A stretch of DNA of 64,000 bases, taken from positions 213,796,093 to 213,860,092 of the forward strand of contig OX352773.1 in assembly GCA_947095535.1 (NCBI GenBank). The letters run 5' to 3'. Positions 10,590 to 23,577 of this stretch are shown piece by piece. The position numbers and the translations under genes are program-made. Origin of the DNA: Poecilobothrus nobilitatus (Eukaryota; Arthropoda; Insecta; Diptera; Dolichopodidae). Position 1 is the first letter of the stretch. Every line of letters begins with the position of its first letter. Under the pieces are notes generated by a model, which was not told the origin of the DNA, did no database searches, and worked only from the letters and a program-made list of their open reading frames with translations.

Positions 10590-13500
10590 ATTTTCTTCTT
10601 TTTTTGGTTTTTTGTTTTTATTCCGAAATTCGTTTTAGGAACCTAATCTTTATCCAAAAATCTTCAAAAAGTTTTGGCTTCAGAATTTTAGGTTACACTT
10701 AGCTTAACAGTTAATTGCTTAGTTCTAGCTAACTCTTTGTCTATATTCTTTCTATAAGATTGTTTTACAAGATTATCAGCAAGATTTACGCCTTCTTATT
10801 TAATTAAAATAACTCTAAAATTTTACGTAGATTAAAATTAAAACAGTGTAAAATCAATTAACAGCAGTTAACAGAATCTGTAGCGAAAAATATGCTAGGT
10901 ATTAAATTGTGTTTCTAAAGAAATTGATTCATATTAAAAAAATATAACTTAAATATAGAATTTTAACAAATGATATAAATATATCGAATTGTATCGATTG
11001 CAATTTAAGTAAGATCTAGTACTACCTACACCTGAACAGGAAAGGTTAATTTATCTCCTCATCACACTGTATATAATATGGTCGGAAAATCAAAATAAAG
11101 AAATAAATAAAAAACGTCTACGTCTCTTATTCATTAACTATAATATCTCCATCATTCCACCCAGTTCATGTACCAAAGCTGCTTATCAGACCAATTAAAG
11201 AATTAGCAACCCAAAAAGAAAAAAAATTCACAACTGAAAATTAAACTCCTAAAACTACTCATATATTTACCACTAAAATTTTAAATTTAATATTAGTACA
11301 TATCCGGTCTACCGGTTCTAAATGCAATTTAAAGATTTGAAATTTTTACTTTGTAAAATATACTGCATAACAAGCTTGAGGGGTATAATAGAAATGTAAA
11401 ATAATCTTAAAATAAAAATACCATTCTATTTTCTAACACTATAGGAATTTGAAGCTTTATACTTTTCTGATAAGCTGTACTTTATACCAATAACTTTTGT
11501 ACAAAGATATTTTTAATTCTTAGGGCCGAAATTTTTAAAAATATTAATAATTTTGTTTATACAGATGTTATATAAATTAATTGCATTCTGATAAGTTAAA
11601 TGTTGATCCTCACATATCTGTTTATTTTCAGTTCAGTTTTCATGTATGCCGTTTTAATATTCACATATTATTTCAGCGAAATCTCAATCATTTCTGTTTA
11701 CTTGGCGTCCGATTTTTTTGTATGTTCCTATCTGATTCTCGTTTTAAAGAACTGATTCGATATTTTATTTTTTGTTCTCTTTATTATTCTGTTGTGCTAG
11801 TTTAGTGGTATTATTCGAAATGGCAAATGGCGAAAAATTAATTGAATTCGTTCAGCAAAATTAAGTTTATATGATTAGTGGAATAAAAAACTTATGAATA
11901 CTAAGTATGAATAAAATGAAATATGGAAGAAAATCCAAAGAAAATCAATAAAACACGTAAGTTTCCAATTTAACTTTTAATTTTTTTTAAATATTTATTT
12001 TAGTTTCCAATATGCAATATATGTATTATGTATATGTATGAAACTATAGAAAATTCTAACTAGAATAGTGCCACGTAACCGATCCTAAATTTAAAATAAA
12101 GTAATTTCAATTAGGAATTGTTTCTCTTATATGAAATGCTTTAAGTGCTCTCTCCCACCATGTGAAGTCAAATGGGACGAGCATTGAGACTGAACTGACG
12201 AAACTGATACTAAACTGAGACTAAACTGATAAGTGATATGTATAGGAATAAAGTAGGAATCTTTAAATAGATAATTTGTTTATAACAAATTAATTTTATT
12301 TTAAATAGTATATCCAATACTTCATCATTATTTTTCTGTAAAATCATTAAGTTCAATCTTAAATTATATCCAATACTTAGAATAAATTTTAAGCTGCAAC
12401 TTAATAAAAAATCACTAAATTTTATTTTATAAAAGCATCACATTATATTTTTATTTATTCTGAACAAGATTTATGTTTTTCGGGTTTGATTTTTTCATCA
12501 AAATCGTCATCAAATCAATTGAAAATATTCCTTGAATAAATTTCCAATTTATATTATTTTAAATAGGTATACGGAAACCGAATTCTGAATATCCGTGATG
12601 TGATGAATGTTAAAACAATATTATTTTTTTTGACATATTTATTACATTCAGGACAAAATGAGAACAATAATTTTAAAATAATATTATATTTCATTCATAT
12701 TATTATTAGTATTATTATGATTATGATTATTATTAAGTAAATAATTACCATTATATTATCAGTCCTCAGAACTTTTCCCAGGAATTATTCTTAGTAGGTA
12801 TATAATAATATAAAATTTCAATAAAATATAATATATGTAATGACAATAAATTTTATGAAATTAATATAGCATAAGAGGTGTCTTATAGGTGTATATTTAT
12901 TTGTTCATATACAAAATATTGGAATATTAATTATTATTGGGGTAACCATTAGATCTAAATCTATAAAATCAATATACCTCGCTATAAATAGATTGTTCTA
13001 AATATAAATTTTCGAGGTTATTTAAAGCTTTTATAATTAAATTAAAAAAACTTGTAGTGAAAAGAAAAAAAATTTTATAAAATAATTTAAAAAATGTAAA
13101 TACATAATCATTTCTACTCAAAATAAAAATACGAAAATCAAAGAACCAATTTTGAAAATTCCTAAACTCAAATTTTAAATCTCAACACATAAAATTTAAA
13201 TATTGAACAGTTGATGATGTCACTATTATAATTTGTCTGCTCCATTTTCATTTTGGAATAACGTAGAAAAATTTATGTACTTTCAAATTCTGTTTCCTCT
13301 GTTTCTCTTGCTTCACATTTTAACATAAATATAGTCAGTATTCATCTTCATACTTTCACTTTTTTTTTTATTTTTATATTCAAGTCAATAACTCGCTATT
13401 TCAACAGTCATCTATTTAATTGTTTCCTTTGTTATTATAATAACTATTTAAACAAAGAAATAATAGAAAAAATTGTTTTATCCATAAGTTATTACCGTTA

Positions 13501-15118
13501 TTTTCTTAAATCTTTCCTTTTCATTTTCAGTTTCAGGTTCCATGAGTTTAAATGTCACATTTTTCGGTCGGGGTTTTAAAAGTGTCAAATCATAATAACA
13601 TTTTTTTGATAACATTGCCAGGCTTTTATAATCAGTACCCGAAATCTCGTAGGAATAAATTATTCATTTTTTTTGAGTTATTTTTTTTTGCGAGAGTATG
13701 TGGGAATCTCGAAAAACGCTAATGAGATCAATTTTCAAATTTTCTTTAATAGTTTTAACTTCAACCAATTAAACTACACGTTCCTTTTAAATCAAACATT
13801 AGGTTAGAACCTATATAGTACAATATGTATTGTTGAGTTTGTGGAGATTGGGAAAATAGGAAAAAAAAGTAATCCCTTTGGAGAAATGAAAATTGGAAAA
13901 TATGCGAAATTACTGGATTTTACTAGCTAATTTTCTTTAGGTTTGTATATATATACTTTAGAACTAACATTAATTTTGAATATGAATGATTTAATCAAAA
14001 TGAAATAAAACATTGTTTTTTTTATCAATTTAATCTAAAACTAATAATATTTACTATAATTCAATGGACTTCTTTTCAGAACACCAAAAAAAAAGTCCTT
14101 TTTTACAATTTCTCTACAAATGGTAAAACAATTTCAAATTATCCTTATCACAATTAGAATTTATTCTGATTATTATTCATCTATTTCTATTTATTTTTTG
14201 TATTGTTCTTTTTATTTTTTTATTTTTCCTCCAATAAATTTACAAAATTCTCAACTTATTAAAATTGTAATTTTTGATTTATGAAAGGGAGACAGAGAAG
14301 GCGGATTTTAAAATAAAAATTTATGAATGTTTCGTCATAAATTTGAATAAAAGTTCCATTATTATTGACTAAATCTAGGTAAAGTTTAATTTAAAAAAAA
14401 AATCATAGTTATTTAATAGATAATCATAAAATATTATGCAATGCATGTGCATTATATACATATGTATATATAACTTATTAAATATTTGCATTTTAAATTT
14501 GATAATTAGTTCAATTCAATTATGATCCTGTCATTCAATTGAAAAATAAAACTTTTTTTTTTTTTTTTTTTTTCCTTTTCTAATAGTTCTATTCTCTCTT
14601 TTTTTTTTGTTATTTTCCCATTTATTATTATGGTATATGCAAAATTATTATTCCCATATTCATTTAATTCGAATCATTAATTTATGAAAGTATTCATTCA
14701 GATGCAGAACACTGTACAGAATATATACATGTATAATGAATATGTATACAAGAGTTGAAATTCTCTTGGATATTGAAATTAGTTTTTTTTTTTTTGCTGT
14801 TTTCTGGTTTTTTGTTTTTTTTTTTTTTTTTGAATGTTATGCAAATTACTCCAGATCGATTAAATCAAATGAATTCCAGAGATATGTAGCTAAGGTAAAG
14901 AACTATAAATGTATTTATAAATAATAGCAGGGAGAAATTTTATTGTAATAACAATTAGAATTTATTTTACAATATTTATATGTAAATATTACCACATAAT
15001 TAATGAATCTTATATATATATGTATGTATCTACCAAATGCAAATTATAGATACTGAATAATTTTCATATTCATAGGTATATTTAAGTAATTTTCAGTTTT
15101 TATTATTGATGTTCTAAG

Positions 15119-15153
<35 letters not shown>

Positions 15154-15639
15154 TAGCAATTATATACATATCATTACCTACTTATATACATTTCATTTAT
15201 AATCCTTCTAAAAGTGTTTCTCATAACTTTAGTATATTTTTTTTTTAAATTAGCACATATTAAAAATCTTAAATTGCTCCGTATTGAAAACATTAAAAAC
15301 CATTTTAAATAGTGTTGAATTTATTACCCATTCGAAACAAATTTCAATAGTTCAAAAAGTAAAGGTCGTTTAATTTGGTTACTCTTGATATTTTAAAAGT
15401 ATCAAGTCAAAGCAAATATTCCTCAATCCTATTGTTTGACAAAATGAAAAATTGGTCATATTCAAAAAAAGGTAATTTTAAAATATTAAAACCCTTTTCC
15501 TTTCCGTTTTTGATCTGATGAGTTTTATTTTCTAACTCTTCCTTAACATTCTTATTGAATTTTAACCGAAAAGTAATTAAATGTTTAGAAGAAATTGATG
15601 ACATCTGAAAATTTCCAATATTTCAAAGTAAAAAATTAA
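10590..15639. other. 5 kb gene-free AT-rich stretch
   Basis: No gene seen. It holds a short word at 11028-11047 that matches the SINE family 1 body in the opposite direction, a short tandem of about 12 bases (aaactgagact type) at 12186-12231, an ATT-rich microsatellite at 12698-12736, a T20 run near 14553, and a (TA)n run at 15119-15144. Confidence 0.5.
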
Positions 15640-16087
15640 TTTTTACAGGTTTACCATAAAATTTAATAAAGTTTTACAAAATTTCAGATATTTGACTTAA
15701 TTAAGTACCTATTGAAATAGATTAATGTAAATTTTGGAGTTGTACTACAGCTACTCACACACACTGCTAAAAAATAACACTTGTTTATCTTTTATAAAAT
15801 TTCAAATATCAAGCTTTATTAAGTACCAAGATATATGGCAATATAATGATAATAAATACCTAGCTTATACAAAGACTGAATTATGCTCATATATAGAAAA
15901 AAGAAGTTGTATATGACATCTACTCGAACACGCCGGTGGAATAACAATTTTACAAAAATGAAATGATAAAAATTTCAAAATTCGATTCTGATTTTACCAT
16001 ATACATATCTATTTTATTTCCTTATGATGTCACGAACGTTAACGACAAATTTAATACAACTTGAGAATTGCCTTCGTACGACTATAA
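15640..16087 (-). repeat. Degenerate copy of the tandem-core element (family T), opposite strand
   Basis: Read on the minus strand, this stretch aligns with 18297-18620: the terminal word (plus 16057-16087), then tgtcacgaacg and aattcgattctga, then two weak core units ending in the agttgtat...ctactcg...cgccgg block at 15901-15940. Many substitutions and indels show it is older than the 18.3 kb copy. Confidence 0.65.
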
Positions 16088-18296
16088 AAATACTTCAATT
16101 AGAATAAAAGGTAATGTTCAGAGAGTTCGTAAAAATCATTTAGACTCATTATTAAGACTCTGATTTATAAAATACTTAAGCAATCCAATTAATTAATTAA
16201 GAGAGTGCTAAAAAAAAGTGAAAGACGAGAAAAGAACCATTGTTTTCAAAGTGTATCATCAAAATAATTATTACATTTTATAAAGGACGCTTAAAAATCT
16301 TATGACAGCTGTTACTACGTTTATTTAACTATTACGTTCAAATTTTTATGTTATTATAATATGTATTTATTTGACATTTTTAAAACGATTTAAATTTATT
16401 TATTTTTGAAGTTTTGCCTTACAACTTATTTTAACATTAAAAAAGCTCCACACAGTGGTTAATTTATTGGTTAGGTATATAAAAAATATATATATATATG
16501 TTCCGTTTCTTAGTATTTTAATGATTGAAGTAGCAATGCATATGCTGCAGTCGTGGTGTTTTTATATGATTCTGTTTATCCAACATTATAATTTCTGTTA
16601 TTGTTTTTTGTTTTTAATTTTTTTTTCCTTTCGTTTTTTTTTTTGTAACTTTATATTTTCTTTAACTACCTATTTTAACACAGCGGTATAGCAAAAAAAA
16701 AAATAAGCGACGACGACGGTTAAAAAGCAACGATTAATAAGCGATTGTTAATGAAAAAATCTATAATTTTTTTTTTTCATTTTGAGTGTTCCTTAAACAT
16801 AAGAAAAATCATTTTTAAATAAACAAGTTGTTAAAAATTTTTATATTTTGTTTAACTAAAGATACTTTAAAAAACAATTATGTACCTACATATATATTAT
16901 TGATTAAAATTTTCACCTTAGGTCATCAAAAATATTAAGACAAAACATTTGTGAAAACCATAAAGTATTAAATATTTATAAAGAATAAAAAAAAAATTGA
17001 AAAAAAGAAAAATATTGAAGGAAAAATTGGTTCATTATTTTATCAGATTGTTAAAAAATTTTTTAAAAGTGAAATATGATCTCGTGATCTTATATCACCT
17101 TGATAACGATTTATTAATATTATCTCTGTAAAACGACACTTCAACCTATTCCTCCACTTCTCCTATTTTGGTATTTATATTATAGTTATAATCCTTCTTT
17201 TTTTGTAAGACAATCGATTATTACAGAATTAGACTCTTTAAAGTTTTGTCTTTATTTCGACATTTATAATTCCATAAAGCCAGTGATCAATTAAAATTGT
17301 AACAGTTATATCAGTCATAAATTTAAAATCATTCGACTCATAGGATAGATAGACTATACACTAGTAATGCATACAAATAGACCATACGCTAGTAATGCTG
17401 TATGTATATTTAATAAATAAGGAACAACTTAATTTGATTCCACAATTTGATCATGTGGAAAATAAAAAGCTAAATAACACTTTTTAATTTGTTATTATTT
17501 AAAATAGTGTAACATTATATTTTATGTCTCGCTCTTTATTATATCATCTTCTCGAACTATGAAATAAAACGTTCTATAATGGCTTGTTACATTAAAGTAT
17601 AATTCGCTATGTTTTGTTCTCAATACGATGAAATGGAAAATAAAATCTCTTTGAAAGATCATACTTTTCTGATCACAAAAAATGTTTCCAAAATGAATTT
17701 CTTAAGTAACATTAAATTTATAATCTTTCAGGTTTGCATTCATAACAAATTTGCAGTCTTTTCGAAATTATTGATTCTAATTATTATAATTCAACACGAG
17801 AACCTTTGTACCGCTGGAATTATAGAAAACCACAAAGTAAAGATCAAAGATTTTTGTGCAAATAATTCAATAAAATTTTAACTGCCCTTTCGTGCATTCT
17901 AGAATTGCTACATTGGTTTGGATATCAAAATGGATATCCTAATTTTTTTTTTTGGATTTTGGCAATGAAGAAAATCAACAAAAAATTTAGAGATTTTTAA
18001 AGACCAAAAAAATTGTTTGGAGTAACTTATGTAAATTCTTAAAACTAACCCTTTTTCAAGATTCTATAAATTTCCAACTTCAACCGTTGATGGGATCAAA
18101 TATTTTACATAGTATTGATTTATCACAACACAGCAGTAAATTTAACTATGGAATTGCTTAAAAACATGGTACTAATTCACTATTGATCCGTTTCAGATTG
18201 TAGAAATTTCCAGTTAAATTTGAGTTATAACAGTTTGAATATAGAGGTTTTTATTAAATTTATCTTAAGCACTATAGAAATTTGATAAATTTTTTT
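16088..18296. other. Gene-free AT-rich stretch
   Basis: No supportable gene or repeat. A 90-codon open frame at 17609-17881 has no recognisable domain and an A/T-driven composition; it is left out as a gene. Confidence 0.45.
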
Positions 18297-19239
18297 TATA
18301 CCCGTATGAACTATGTTCAAGGGTATAATAAATTTGCCATTACGTTTGTGACACCTTAAAGGAGTCGAGCTAGATATAGTGTCAAAGGTATGGATCGGCT
18401 CAGAATCGAATTCTTTACGGCACTTTTGCAAAATTGTTAGTTTTGCTATTTAAATCCAACATTTTCGGTCGGCGGGTTCGAGTAGTTGCCATACAACTTC
18501 TATCTTTATATAGAAATAACTCAGTATCTATTCAAGCTAGGTTTCTGAAATTTTGCAAATGATGATCAAGTTTTATGGCAACAACTTCTGTAAAATTTGG
18601 TTGTGGTGGTGCGGCGGATTCGGGTAGCTGCCATACAACTTCTCCATTTAAATGAGAATAACTCAGTGTCTATTGAAGCTAGGAACCTGAAATTTAGTAA
18701 AGAGATGTCGAGTTATAGGCCAACAACTTTTGTAAAATCTGGTTGGTCTAGAGCAGCCGGTTCAGGCTTCTTGCACCTCTTGGAACTTAATGAAGCTAGG
18801 CGTCTGAAATCTTGCAAATGATGATCAAGTTTTATGGCAACCACTTTTGCTAAATTTTTTTGTGGTGGTGCTACGCGTTCGGGTAGCTGCCATACAACTT
18901 ATCCGTTTAAATGAGAATAACTCAGTGTCTATTGAAGCTAGGAACCTGAAATTTAGTAAAGAGGTGTCGAGTTATAGGCCAACAACTTTTGTAAAATTTG
19001 GTTGATCTAGAGCAGCCGGTTCAGGCTTCTTGCACCTCTTGGAACTTAATGAAGCTAGGCGCAATAGATACAGGTAGCTGTCATACAACTCCACAATTTA
19101 CATAAATATATCTCTGTAGTTCGGTACTAAAACATCTGAATGTTTTTAAAAGATGATCAAGTTTTATAGAAACAGGATATATTACGTTCATACGGGTATC
19201 CCAGAGTTGACACAGCCTACTCTACTGCACTCTTCCTCG
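18297..19239 (+). mobile_element. Dispersed element with a tandem-repeat core (family T), full copy
   Basis: The left end is an imperfect hairpin at 18297-18327 (TATACCC, inner GAAC/GTTC, GGGTATA). It continues as gggtataataaatttg and aaaggagtcg. The middle is an array of about 140/117-bp units with starts near 18477, 18619, 18761, 18878 and 19020, each with a TTCGGG(T)AGCTGCCATACAACTT-like or TTCAGGCTTCTTG-like head. The 18611-18860 and 18870-19060 blocks are nearly the same, so the array has a dimeric order of about 259 bp. The right end carries GTTCATACGGGTAT (inverted relative to the left end) and then gagttgaca...cttcctcg. No coding potential is seen. Similar gggtataata-type dispersed sequences are known to me from Drosophila; the exact family is not established. 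Confidence 0.72.
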
Positions 19240-21373
19240 TTTTTTTTTAAATATATACGTTTTATATTTATTCAAGTGCTACATAACCTCATATTACACA
19301 TTTTATTCTTACATCATATTACATCATACTTTTTTTAAACCATCATGATAATCAGCCCAACAATAAAACCAAAATCAATAAAACTCCAAAAGAAAAAATT
19401 TAATTTTGTTCAACTATTTTCCAGGCCAATTACAAACCAATATTGAATATAAATAAAGGTCAAAGTTGACACGATCTTTAAAACAGAAATGCAACACTAT
19501 CATCATAAACAATCATCAATATCAATGTTATTAAGTAAATGATTTTCAATCATTGTTGGGTATAATTATCACATTAAAAAACCCGTCAAAAAATTATTTA
19601 CGCGAAGTAAACAGTGAACTCATATTTTTAAAATTGTGACAAAAATTGTAACAAAACAGAAATAAAGAAAATAAAAACTACAACAAATACAAATGCAGTG
19701 TCATATGCCAAGTCACAATTAAAAATTTCCAGAATATAAAATAAAAACATATTTTGGATGGACAGAATAAACTGGTAACTATTAAAATAAAATTTTTTTT
19801 TACCTGTATTATATAGTGGAAGATGTTCTTTCCAGTTATTTTGAATGTTTATTGTTTATAGGTACAGTAGAACAGGTAATTTTTTATTTCAGTAATTTTG
19901 GGGTATCAAGTACTTATTACAAATTATTTGTATTAAAGTAATTAAATAGTTTGACTGTCATTAAATATAATCTTATAACTTATTAGTAATTAATTTTTAA
20001 TAGTAAGAAATAAAATCTTTTTAAAATAAATTGTTTTTTTTTTTTGTTAACAAAATCCGATACAATATTTTAAATCTTTTATGTTAATTCATTTGAATGT
20101 TCTGAAGGGAATTTTATTCACTAAGTTGTAGATATGGTTATTTTGCGTTTGTATATTTTTATTAATACGATTAATTTTAATTATAATTTTTCGAAATCAC
20201 GCACCCTGTATTATAATATAAATGCAAATGGTTGATGACAGAATCGATTGTGGAAGACTTTTATTAAGTTTCTATGCAAGAAATTAGAATTTGAAATATT
20301 AATTAAATTAAACCACAAAGAAGGTTCAATATGACGATTACTTTAACTGAACTACACAGTATGAAAGAATTTGTAAATTATGTTCTGTTCATATGTTTTG
20401 ACTAATTAATACTTATAAAAATTGATTTTATAGTATATACAAACGTTTTCCTAAACCTATCCTGTGGTCTATTGTGCAGCCCAAATTCTATAAGGCGCTC
20501 GTTTCTCACATCGACTCATCGAGCCGATTAATGCTCCTAAAACTAAAACTCTTTGGCATATTATTTATAGGACCATTGAGTAAAAGAAAAATATTTTATG
20601 CAATATTGAGTACAATATATGTATAAGTTAAAATTAGTTATCTAAGTAATAATTCTAAATTTCTGATTTCTAAAAGAACTAAGTCTTCTAAAAGAAAATT
20701 TCGAATAATATTAACCGTCATGTCTTAAATGGTATACACTAAAACAAAAAAAAACGTTAACCAATATTTTTTAGTACATTACTTCAATACTGCAATTGTT
20801 AAAACGTTTATATCCTGGTCAGAAAAAGTTATTTCAAACATATACATACATATAAAAGTAAGTAATATAACTTTAGATTAAGGGAATTAAATGCACGTGT
20901 TTTGAAAAAAAATGAACTAGTTTTTTTTTTATTATTTATTTTTCAAGGTCTTTGGCAGCACCATTGACATTATTAAAGATTTTGTATGCCATCATCAGTT
21001 TTATACAAGCATTTTTTGTTTTTTTTTTTATTTGATACCCTACGACCTTCAAAGGAAACTTAAATTGAATAAGGCTAAGAGGATTTATATTTGAGAAATA
21101 AGAAACAAAATGAAATAAAAAGAGGAAAAATTGCTTAAAGTATAGAAAAAGCCAAAAATAATTATCACCAATTATTTAATTTTACATTTTATTTTTATTT
21201 TTAGTAAGTCACTTTCATTTAGATTAAACAGTTTGGGGATTTATGGTATATAGAATTTTTTTATGATAGAGTAAAATTTCATTATATCCAGGTGTCAAAT
21301 CAATATTTATATTTTTATATATTTTTGAAATAATTTATTGTTTTAATACTGAATTATAAATATTTTAGTTTAT
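19240..21373. other. Gene-free AT-rich stretch
   Basis: No gene. A GC-richer spot at 20455-20530 resembles a worn tRNA-like head but has no convincing A and B boxes. Confidence 0.45.
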
Positions 21374-21490
21374 GAAGTCATAAGTCCCCAAGAAAATTTT
21401 GGACGTTTTACAGGAGTAAAATTCCCCCGTCGAATTCGCCTTGTTTGTTGAGTCATAAGTCTCTAGGGAACCCTAGGGGACTTATGACTC
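21374..21490. repeat. Small palindromic/TIR element
   Basis: A 41-base near-perfect palindrome at 21450-21490 pairs GAGTCATAAGTC with GACTTATGACTC around TCTAGGG/CCCTAGG. A third copy of the word, AAGTCATAAGTCCCC, stands at 21375-21389, so the whole could be a 117-bp element with 15-bp inverted ends. No clear target duplication. Confidence 0.6.
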
Positions 21491-23404
21491 AGTCATATCG
21501 ACGTTCTGACACCTATGTTTTTGAGAATAGGTATTAGAACTATAAATTTTAAGATATGTATAGAATAAATTAGAAAACAAACTTATTATTCTCATCATTA
21601 TATATTATTTATAAATTTAAAAACCGTGAATGCAATATTAACTTTTTTTTAACTTATTTTTTTTTTTATTTAGGATTTATAGGATAAATTCATTATGAGA
21701 TACTTTTCAATTTCTATTTAAAGAATATAACATACTTTTACCCTATTATAAATTTAATCCAATTCTTTTTTATTTCGTATTAAATTCATCATTCAATCGG
21801 ATTTTCTGATCTTGTATTTCCGTGATCTTTTTGATCTTTAAATTTATGTTTTTTTTGATAGTATATTCTTATTATTTTTTTCTTTTTATTATTTTGTTTT
21901 TTTTTTTACCGACCGCATACAATTATGTATTGTTTTCATACTAAAAATTTGTACCCGAGATTTTGGCAAATATGCTGTTTTCCTACTTCGGTGCGTAAAA
22001 GGCTGTAAAAAATTGTTTTGCTAGCGTCTGTGTGTGTGTGTTCATATGTGGATGTGTGGGTGTGTAAGTCTGTGGGCACGTGTACAGCCTAAATGACTTA
22101 GCGGAATTTTTTGAAATTTCATATTTAAGGTTTTGATGTAAATATCTCTTGATGTAAAGCTTATTTAATCTTTTCGAGCAAATGGAACAACCGGAAGTAG
22201 TGGTTTACTAGTGTCATTTTTAATTTTTTTACGAATATTTCGTAACAGAAAAATATTATGTGAAAAATTATTAAGAAAAAATTGTTACACAAGTAAAGAG
22301 CTACAACTTTGCCATAGAACATTTTTTCCTCCGACTAACTTTAACTTTTATTTAATTTTTTTTTCTAAGTCCAAATTTCATACATATTAATAATATATCT
22401 AAAAATCTAAAAATTTATACAATGTAAATGGATGTACATACATATATGTATGTATATTTTTACGATTACGATCATTGCTTATTATTGTTATTATTGAATA
22501 AAAAACAGTGATGTTAAATTATTATAAGTTATTTTACTTTGACATAAATTATTATATAAAAAATCTATGAATCTTGGCTTTCTTTTCGTATACGAGTAAT
22601 AGCAGTCGGTCCTGTGTTGGAGACAACTGATTTTTTTTTATTGATGTTATCTCATTGTCATGATAATCAATCTTGTTTATTTATGCCGTTTTGTTGTACT
22701 TTGTTCAACTTTTATGTTGTACTCTCGTCTCTTTTGTATTCAAACCAGATACCGGCTAAGCAATGAAAGAGAAAGTAATCGCAATATAAGGAATTGTTTT
22801 AATTTTGTTTGTTTTGTTTTTATTATTATATTTTTTTTATTTTAAGTTAATATTATTTTAAATTTAAAAGCCTTTTGTTTAACAAATATTTTAATGTTAA
22901 TAAATTATATGACTTATTTTAAAATTTTGTTTTATTTTAAAGTTAAAACGGAAATTAGAATTAAAAATGTTCTTTTGAATATTAAATGTTCGTCTGCCCT
23001 TATTTGAATTGTTAAGTTTCTAAGTATCTGTTTCTTTTAATAATAAAATTAAATGACACTATATAAAGTCAAAGCGAGAGAAAAAAGTCGAAAAACCAAC
23101 CTTAACATTCTCCAATTTAAAAAATTTTATTAAAACATTTAAACGATTTTTTTTTTCTAATATTTAATAATGTCTCTAATAATATTTAGTAATGTCCAAG
23201 AATAAAAATATGGAATCTAAGTACCTACCATCAGTATATTACAAAAACACAATCATAATGTTCGACAAAATTTTAAAAAAATATAACAATTTTTAGCAAA
23301 ATTTTAGAAAAGGGATTTCAATTCAACATCGACAAACCAATCCCAGTTAATACAACTTCAATTATTATTGAGAATATGCTTAGTTTTTTTGGTTAGTTTA
23401 TTAT
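21491..23404. other. Gene-free stretch with a patch of unusual composition
   Basis: From about 21910 to 22370 the sequence is less AT-rich and includes a TG-rich part (22025-22075). It may be an old dispersed repeat but has no ends that I can define. The rest shows nothing. Confidence 0.4.
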
Positions 23405-23577
23405 AGTACCACATAAATGTGTTATGTGATTAGCAAATTACATAGCCTTTCTTCTCTAGGTGTGACTGGTATGTTATAAGGAGAAGTTATTTATTGGACA
23501 TGTTTAGAATTCGAACCCACACTCCCTCAGTGTTTACAGAGTTTTTAATACGATTTTTCTAATTAGGCCAAAAGGAT
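23405..23577 (-). mobile_element. tRNA-derived SINE, family 1, copy 3 (degenerate)
   Basis: Plus-strand words ccacataaatgtg, catagcctttc, ggtgtgactg, gaattcgaacccacactccc and gtgtttacag occur in the same order as in copies 1 and 2. Substitutions are many, and the A-box end (aattaggcca) is worn. No target duplication could be picked out. Confidence 0.75.

Noticed and set aside
10323..10702. Two overlapping open frames of 107 and 67 codons
   Set aside because: They run through the SINE on its non-transcribed strand.
17609..17881. 90-codon open frame
   Set aside because: No motif, composition driven by A/T, no flanking gene signals.
18597..18821. 74-codon open frame
   Set aside because: Lies in the tandem core of a dispersed repeat and does not persist in the neighbouring units.
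20455..20530. GC-richer stretch with a tRNA-like look
   Set aside because: No B box and no cloverleaf that closes; at most a worn SINE head.
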